Part shown: in pieces, positions 59,835 to 64,000 of the stretch
Numbering within the stretch: the first letter of the stretch is position 1
Layout: each line of letters opens with the position of its first letter
Source of the DNA: Parabacteroides sp.
GTDB taxonomy: Bacteria > Bacteroidota > Bacteroidia > Bacteroidales > Tannerellaceae
NCBI GenBank assembly: GCA_022775005.1
Contig: JALFJR010000047.1
Location: 20,325 to 84,324, forward strand
Direction: 5' to 3'
DNA: 64,000 nt
Position numbers and translations under genes: made by a program
Notes under the pieces: generated by a model
What the model saw: the letters and a program-made list of their open reading frames with translations, nothing else
Database searches by the model: none
Told to the model about the DNA's origin: nothing

Positions 59835-62800
59835 TTCACAATGACTTTCTCAGTGAGGCGATCGTTGCCCTTTTGGATAGCGACGATATAGATACCTGCC
59901 TTGGCCGGCATCTGTGTGAGGTAAGAAACCTCGTCGTTGAAGAGCAACTGGCCTGCTACGGAGTAGATCGCTACCTGCAGCGGCTCTGCCGGAGCTACCA
60001 CAATCGCGCCCTTCACCGTGTAGAGCTGTGAACCTTCAGAGATGGCCTCGATGCCAGTCGGCGTCTCGCTCAATGTCAGGCTCTTCTTCACGAGCAGCGT
60101 ACCCAATGCGTTGTAAGCGGCTGTCTCCACATAGTAAGACTTGCCCTCCTCCAAGCCGGTCAGGTTGAAGCTGATCGTTGTCGCTTTCAGCTTACCGTCC
60201 TTATCAAACTCATAGATCTTCAGCGGCGTGCTGTCGGTCTTCTTCGCATAGAGGAACAACTTATAGCTGGTTGCACCCGAAATCTTCTCCCAAGTGATCA
60301 CCGCTGTTGTTGCTGTACGCTCTGCTACCACCGGATTCGATACGGTCGGGATCTCGGGTTCGGGATCAGGATCAGAGCTTCCACCACCTTCATCAGGAAT
60401 GATTGGAGCCACATATTCTTTCGTTGTAGCCACGATCATTACCGTCGTACCATTGGCCACGGTGTAAGTGCCTCCATTCGAGAAGCTACTACCGTTTACC
60501 TTCAATGACTCTAATATGTAGCCATTCTCAGGTGTCACAGTGATGGTCAATACATCTCCATTTGCGATCAAGTCTCCTGATTGCAAGACGGTTTCACCTC
60601 GTTTTACCGTCAAAGTCGCATGTTCAGGCTGTGTGAAAGTCACGGCTTGTACATCGCTTACGGTCACATTAGCTTGAATACTACTTACTTCATTGAAGTT
60701 AGCTGCGTCGCTTGGAATAAATTTCATGTTGGCTGTTCCGTTTGTGGTAAACGTCGCATTCGGATTTTCCCAAACGAATGTACCATCTGTGGTGGAAGCA
60801 CCACCCGACAGCGCAGCCGTCGAAAGTAAAGCACCTTTCAAAACAGTAGCTGATGGTGCAGTTGCAGTCGGTGTCGCCTTTCCGATCACCAAAGCACCGC
60901 TATGCAACTGTCGATAAGCCTGATAGGTATCGTCCTCTTCACGTGTGATCAACAGATCATACGTACCTGCATTGATCGGGCTGACCGTGATGCCATTCTG
61001 TTGCACACTGTAATTCCAGCCCGTTGTTACATCCGTAGCACTGATCGTTACACTCTTTACCGTTCCATCGTAAACCAAATTATTGGTTCCTGAAATAGTT
61101 GGATTCAAAGATGCTTTTGCCTCGAATTCAGCAGATACCGTAATATCGGCTGTAGGTGTAACAGTGAAACTACCATCAGCCTGTGCTGTCTGAACTTCGT
61201 TACCGATCTTCAAGCTCTTCAACTTATAGCCAACAGCAGGAGTTGCATAGATCGTTAACTCACTACCGCTAAGAGCATTATTGCTCTCATTATTTACGAT
61301 CTGCAAGTTACCATCCCAAACGGAGATCGTACCAGAGCCGTCAGTAGGTTGATTAATTTTCACATTAATATTCATTGCGCTACCCGGCAAGCAATAGCCC
61401 TGTGCATAGTTGTCGCTGGAAGGTGTGAAGATCGCATACTGATCTTCTGCTGCTCTTAGGATAGGCTTCACGGGATTTTCAGGTTTTGCTCCGCTACTCC
61501 AAGTTCCAGCCACGGAAGCTTTACCACCCTTGTCATCTTCTGCCGATGGTGCAGCATTCGGTCTTGCTGTGATAATCACCGGAGCTTTCGTGATGGTTAA
61601 CGTTTTTGTTGCGGAGAAAGCTTTGTAGTTCTCATCCTCAGCACGAGTAATGAGCACATCATACTCACCGGCATCTGTCGGAGTGCCTACTTCTATACCA
61701 TTCTTCTTGTAGGTTACGTTCACATTCGTCAATCCAGCTGGAGTGGTCTTGACAACAAATGCTTGTGCACGACCATTATAGACGTAAGATTGATTTTCTC
61801 CTAAAATCTTCACCTCAGCCTTGGCTTCTACAATATATTTAACAGTCATATCGCCCGTTACGATAAAGGAGCCATTGGCGGGTACCTCCTTCTCATTTAC
61901 CATCATGGCAATGCCCTTGTAACCTGCGCTCAAAGAGCTGGTGTAAGTTACTACTTCTCCATAGAATAAACTACTTGTCTTGCTTACGGTCAACGTATAG
62001 CCAGTACCACTTGTTGGAGTAGTGACTGTGTAGGTCTCTTGATCAAAGCTGGCTGTAATTGTTACATCCGCATTGATTGTCTTTTCTTCACGGGCTTGTT
62101 CAGAACTTGCCAACTTATAACCCTTATTCGGTGTACGCTCAATGATGATTACCGTACCATCAGCTACTTCGCTACCAGCCACGATCTCTTTACCCGTTGT
62201 TTTGTCAGTCAAGCGGATTGTTTCGCCGGCCGGTTGCGTTACTGTAATCTTCTTTGGTGTAGCTGGTTTAGCCGCCAAAGTTGCTGTAATCGTTGTATTG
62301 GCATCCAAGAAGATTTCGCCCTTCACCAAAGCAGAACCGGTGGTTGTGATGGCTTCAGCGGTATAACCGTCATTAGCCGAAACCTCTACAGTCAAAACGG
62401 TTCCATAATCCAAGGTTGCACCGCTGGTTACAGTTGCTGATCCATTCTTCACGGTCAGTGTACCGTTTTCAGGGTTGGTGTAGTTCACGGTGAATTTCTT
62501 CTTTGCAAACTCTGCGATCAGCTCTTCATCTTTGGTGACCGTATAAGTAAGGCTGCTGTTATCCAAGCCTTTCCAGCCGGTAAAGGTATAACCCTCGTCT
62601 GGAGTTACAGTCAGCGTGAGTCGAGTGTCCTTCTCATAATGATCTGAAGCACTCTTGTTGTTGATCGTCGCTTTTCCGTTTGCGCTCACACCGGTCTTCA
62701 CTGTGAAATAGCGTTTTGCAGTTGCCTTAATTGTGCCGGTTGCGATGTCCATCTCAGCCAAGTTGGACGGCGTAAAGATGTAGGTCAATGTGTTCTCTCC

Positions 62801-63751
62801 TTCTGTCAATACTTGATTGCCATCGGCCCAGCTGTAGGTTCCGATCACTTTGGTCTCTCCGCTTACTGCCTTACCAGGAGTTAAATGATACATCGACAAA
62901 GGCAACCCAGCTTCTAAGACACTTTCTTGCAAAGCGGCAGGCGTGCTGATCGTTGGCACGGACTTATTGGTAATGGTCATGACAACCATTTCATTCAAAG
63001 CTTCATACTGCGAGTCTGCTTTGCGAGTAAAGAAGACATAATAGGTACCTACCTCTTTCACGCCATCTACCACCTCCGTATAAGTATCCTCGGATTTAGT
63101 GTAGTATTTCACTGTAATTCCTTTGATATCAGCTGGAGTTGTCGTATAGGTAAGCGTATAGGTCTTATTATCCTCTTTGATAAAGGTCGTTTTATCTACC
63201 TTGATCGTTATCTGAGGGCGATTCGTCCAGAACGTTTGTTTATAATCTTTCCCTGCTGGTTGACTCTCAAAGCTGGAATAGCCTTCGGCTTCAACCCAGT
63301 CGGCTAAAGAAGAGCCATTCTTTTCTGCATTTGTATCAGCCCAAATCTGTGCGTTCTCAGATAGCGTGCTGTTTCTAATAGTAAGCTTCGGATCTGTGGT
63401 TACGCCCTCGCCTTTACCGACCTCGATACCACCCCAAGCATTGCCGGAGGTTTGAATGCCGGTAGCGGTTACTGTAGAACCATTGACAAACATACCACCC
63501 GCCAAGTTGTCTTTCAGGGCTACGTTCTCTAACCTGATGTTTTCCGCTTGATAGACATGCAAGCCGTAGTTGTTAGCATCTTGGATGGTCAAGTTCTTGA
63601 TTGTTGTGCCATTTGCCCCTGATCCATTCAAGGTAATCAGGTTTTTGCCACTTACAGCAGGCTCACTTTTATCCTTATTCTTAATGATTGTCTCATTCGA
63701 GCTTTCTCCCACTAATGTAATAGATTTGTCAATCTTAAACGGCTCTGACAA
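59831..63751 (-). CDS. Large repeat adhesin: right-handed beta-helix, InlB-like B-repeats, MBG-like repeats, Fn3-like domain, T9SS-like C-terminus; 5' end incomplete
   Basis: IKNLTIQDANNYGLHVYQAENIRLENVALKDN (beta-helix); VTPDEGYTFTGWKGL; YNGRAQAFVVKTTPAGLTNVNVTYKKNG; C-terminus GIYIVAIQKGNDRLTEKVIVK. Frame runs to TAA 63872-63874 without an ATG. Confidence 0.8.
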   Translation of the reverse strand: MSEPFKIDKSITLVGESSNETIIKNKDKSEPAVSGKNLITLNGSGANGTTIKNLTIQDANNYGLHVYQAENIRLENVALKDNLAGGMFVNGSTVTATGIQTSGNAWGGIEVGKGEGVTTDPKLTIRNSTLSENAQIWADTNAEKNGSSLADWVEAEGYSSFESQPAGKDYKQTFWTNRPQITIKVDKTTFIKEDNKTYTLTYTTTPADIKGITVKYYTKSEDTYTEVVDGVKEVGTYYVFFTRKADSQYEALNEMVVMTITNKSVPTISTPAALQESVLEAGLPLSMYHLTPGKAVSGETKVIGTYSWADGNQVLTEGENTLTYIFTPSNLAEMDIATGTIKATAKRYFTVKTGVSANGKATINNKSASDHYEKDTRLTLTVTPDEGYTFTGWKGLDNSSLTYTVTKDEELIAEFAKKKFTVNYTNPENGTLTVKNGSATVTSGATLDYGTVLTVEVSANDGYTAEAITTTGSALVKGEIFLDANTTITATLAAKPATPKKITVTQPAGETIRLTDKTTGKEIVAGSEVADGTVIIIERTPNKGYKLASSEQAREEKTINADVTITASFDQETYTVTTPTSGTGYTLTVSKTSSLFYGEVVTYTSSLSAGYKGIAMMVNEKEVPANGSFIVTGDMTVKYIVEAKAEVKILGENQSYVYNGRAQAFVVKTTPAGLTNVNVTYKKNGIEVGTPTDAGEYDVLITRAEDENYKAFSATKTLTITKAPVIITARPNAAPSAEDDKGGKASVAGTWSSGAKPENPVKPILRAAEDQYAIFTPSSDNYAQGYCLPGSAMNINVKINQPTDGSGTISVWDGNLQIVNNESNNALSGSELTIYATPAVGYKLKSLKIGNEVQTAQADGSFTVTPTADITVSAEFEAKASLNPTISGTNNLVYDGTVKSVTISATDVTTGWNYSVQQNGITVSPINAGTYDLLITREEDDTYQAYRQLHSGALVIGKATPTATAPSATVLKGALLSTAALSGGASTTDGTFVWENPNATFTTNGTANMKFIPSDAANFNEVSSIQANVTVSDVQAVTFTQPEHATLTVKRGETVLQSGDLIANGDVLTITVTPENGYILESLKVNGSSFSNGGTYTVANGTTVMIVATTKEYVAPIIPDEGGGSSDPDPEPEIPTVSNPVVAERTATTAVITWEKISGATSYKLFLYAKKTDSTPLKIYEFDKDGKLKATTISFNLTGLEEGKSYYVETAAYNALGTLLVKKSLTLSETPTGIEAISEGSQLYTVKGAIVVAPAEPLQVAIYSVAGQLLFNDEVSYLTQMPAKAGIYIVAIQKGNDRLTEKVIVK

Positions 63752-63911
63752 TTCATAGGTGCCAGCAGGAAGAATGATTTGATAGTTATCAAAAGCTGTC
63801 GGAAGTAAAGCCGTATTGACTCCATCTGTAATGGAATAATATAAGCAGTTTGATAAACCGTAAGCATTCGATTAACCACAGTGCATCCATTTCGGCTCAT
63901 TCAACGGACAT

Positions 63912-63938
63912 AAAAAAGGGATCCCCGCAAGGATCCCT
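63912..63938 (-). terminator. Terminator-like hairpin + T-run at the 5' side of the adhesin gene
   Basis: Minus strand AGGGATCC-TTGCGG-GGATCCCTTTTTT. Confidence 0.7.
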
Positions 63939-64000
63939 CCAAAGATCATACATCTCATAGCCAAGGCTGTGGTTCTGTATATCTTTACATTCACATAGTT

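Overview
The window is a 64-kb, gene-dense Bacteroidales chromosome segment. A DUF6383-like surface protein, T9SS-like C-termini and TAnnTTTG promoters make Parabacteroides likely. It is mostly housekeeping genes: nadA, leuS, nadB, hflX, xerD, aroQ, pyk, rbfA, mutS, hemD, rnpA, yidD, tyrS, tRNA-Gln, murF, class I fumarase, purD, an RlmL-like methyltransferase and serine acetyltransferase. Mixed in are surface or secreted genes: a PorV-like barrel fragment, a 1139-aa DUF6383-like protein, a TPR lipoprotein, a trypsin-like protease, a P1-nuclease/PLC-like protein and a 1306-aa repeat adhesin. I saw no CRISPR array, prophage or IS element. The strongest signals for a second look are: (1) a tandem AGUA/GAA (loop-E-like) GNRA-capped RNA motif with compensatory stem changes, downstream of the DUF6383-like gene; (2) an 818-bp hairpin-dense, ORF-poor region upstream of that gene; (3) an abrupt codon-usage switch inside that gene; (4) four loci of heptamer-repeat inverted elements at gene ends, several including the stop codons; (5) a chain of four alternately pairing HindIII-type palindromes after fumarase; (6) a 'headless' 1306-aa adhesin with an in-frame TAA and terminator-like hairpin at its 5' end; (7) an ECF sigma/DUF4252 locus with a candidate autoregulated promoter; (8) a 42-nt palindrome forming 14 in-frame codons of yaaA. 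Everything was read by eye. Family names come from recognition, not from database searches.
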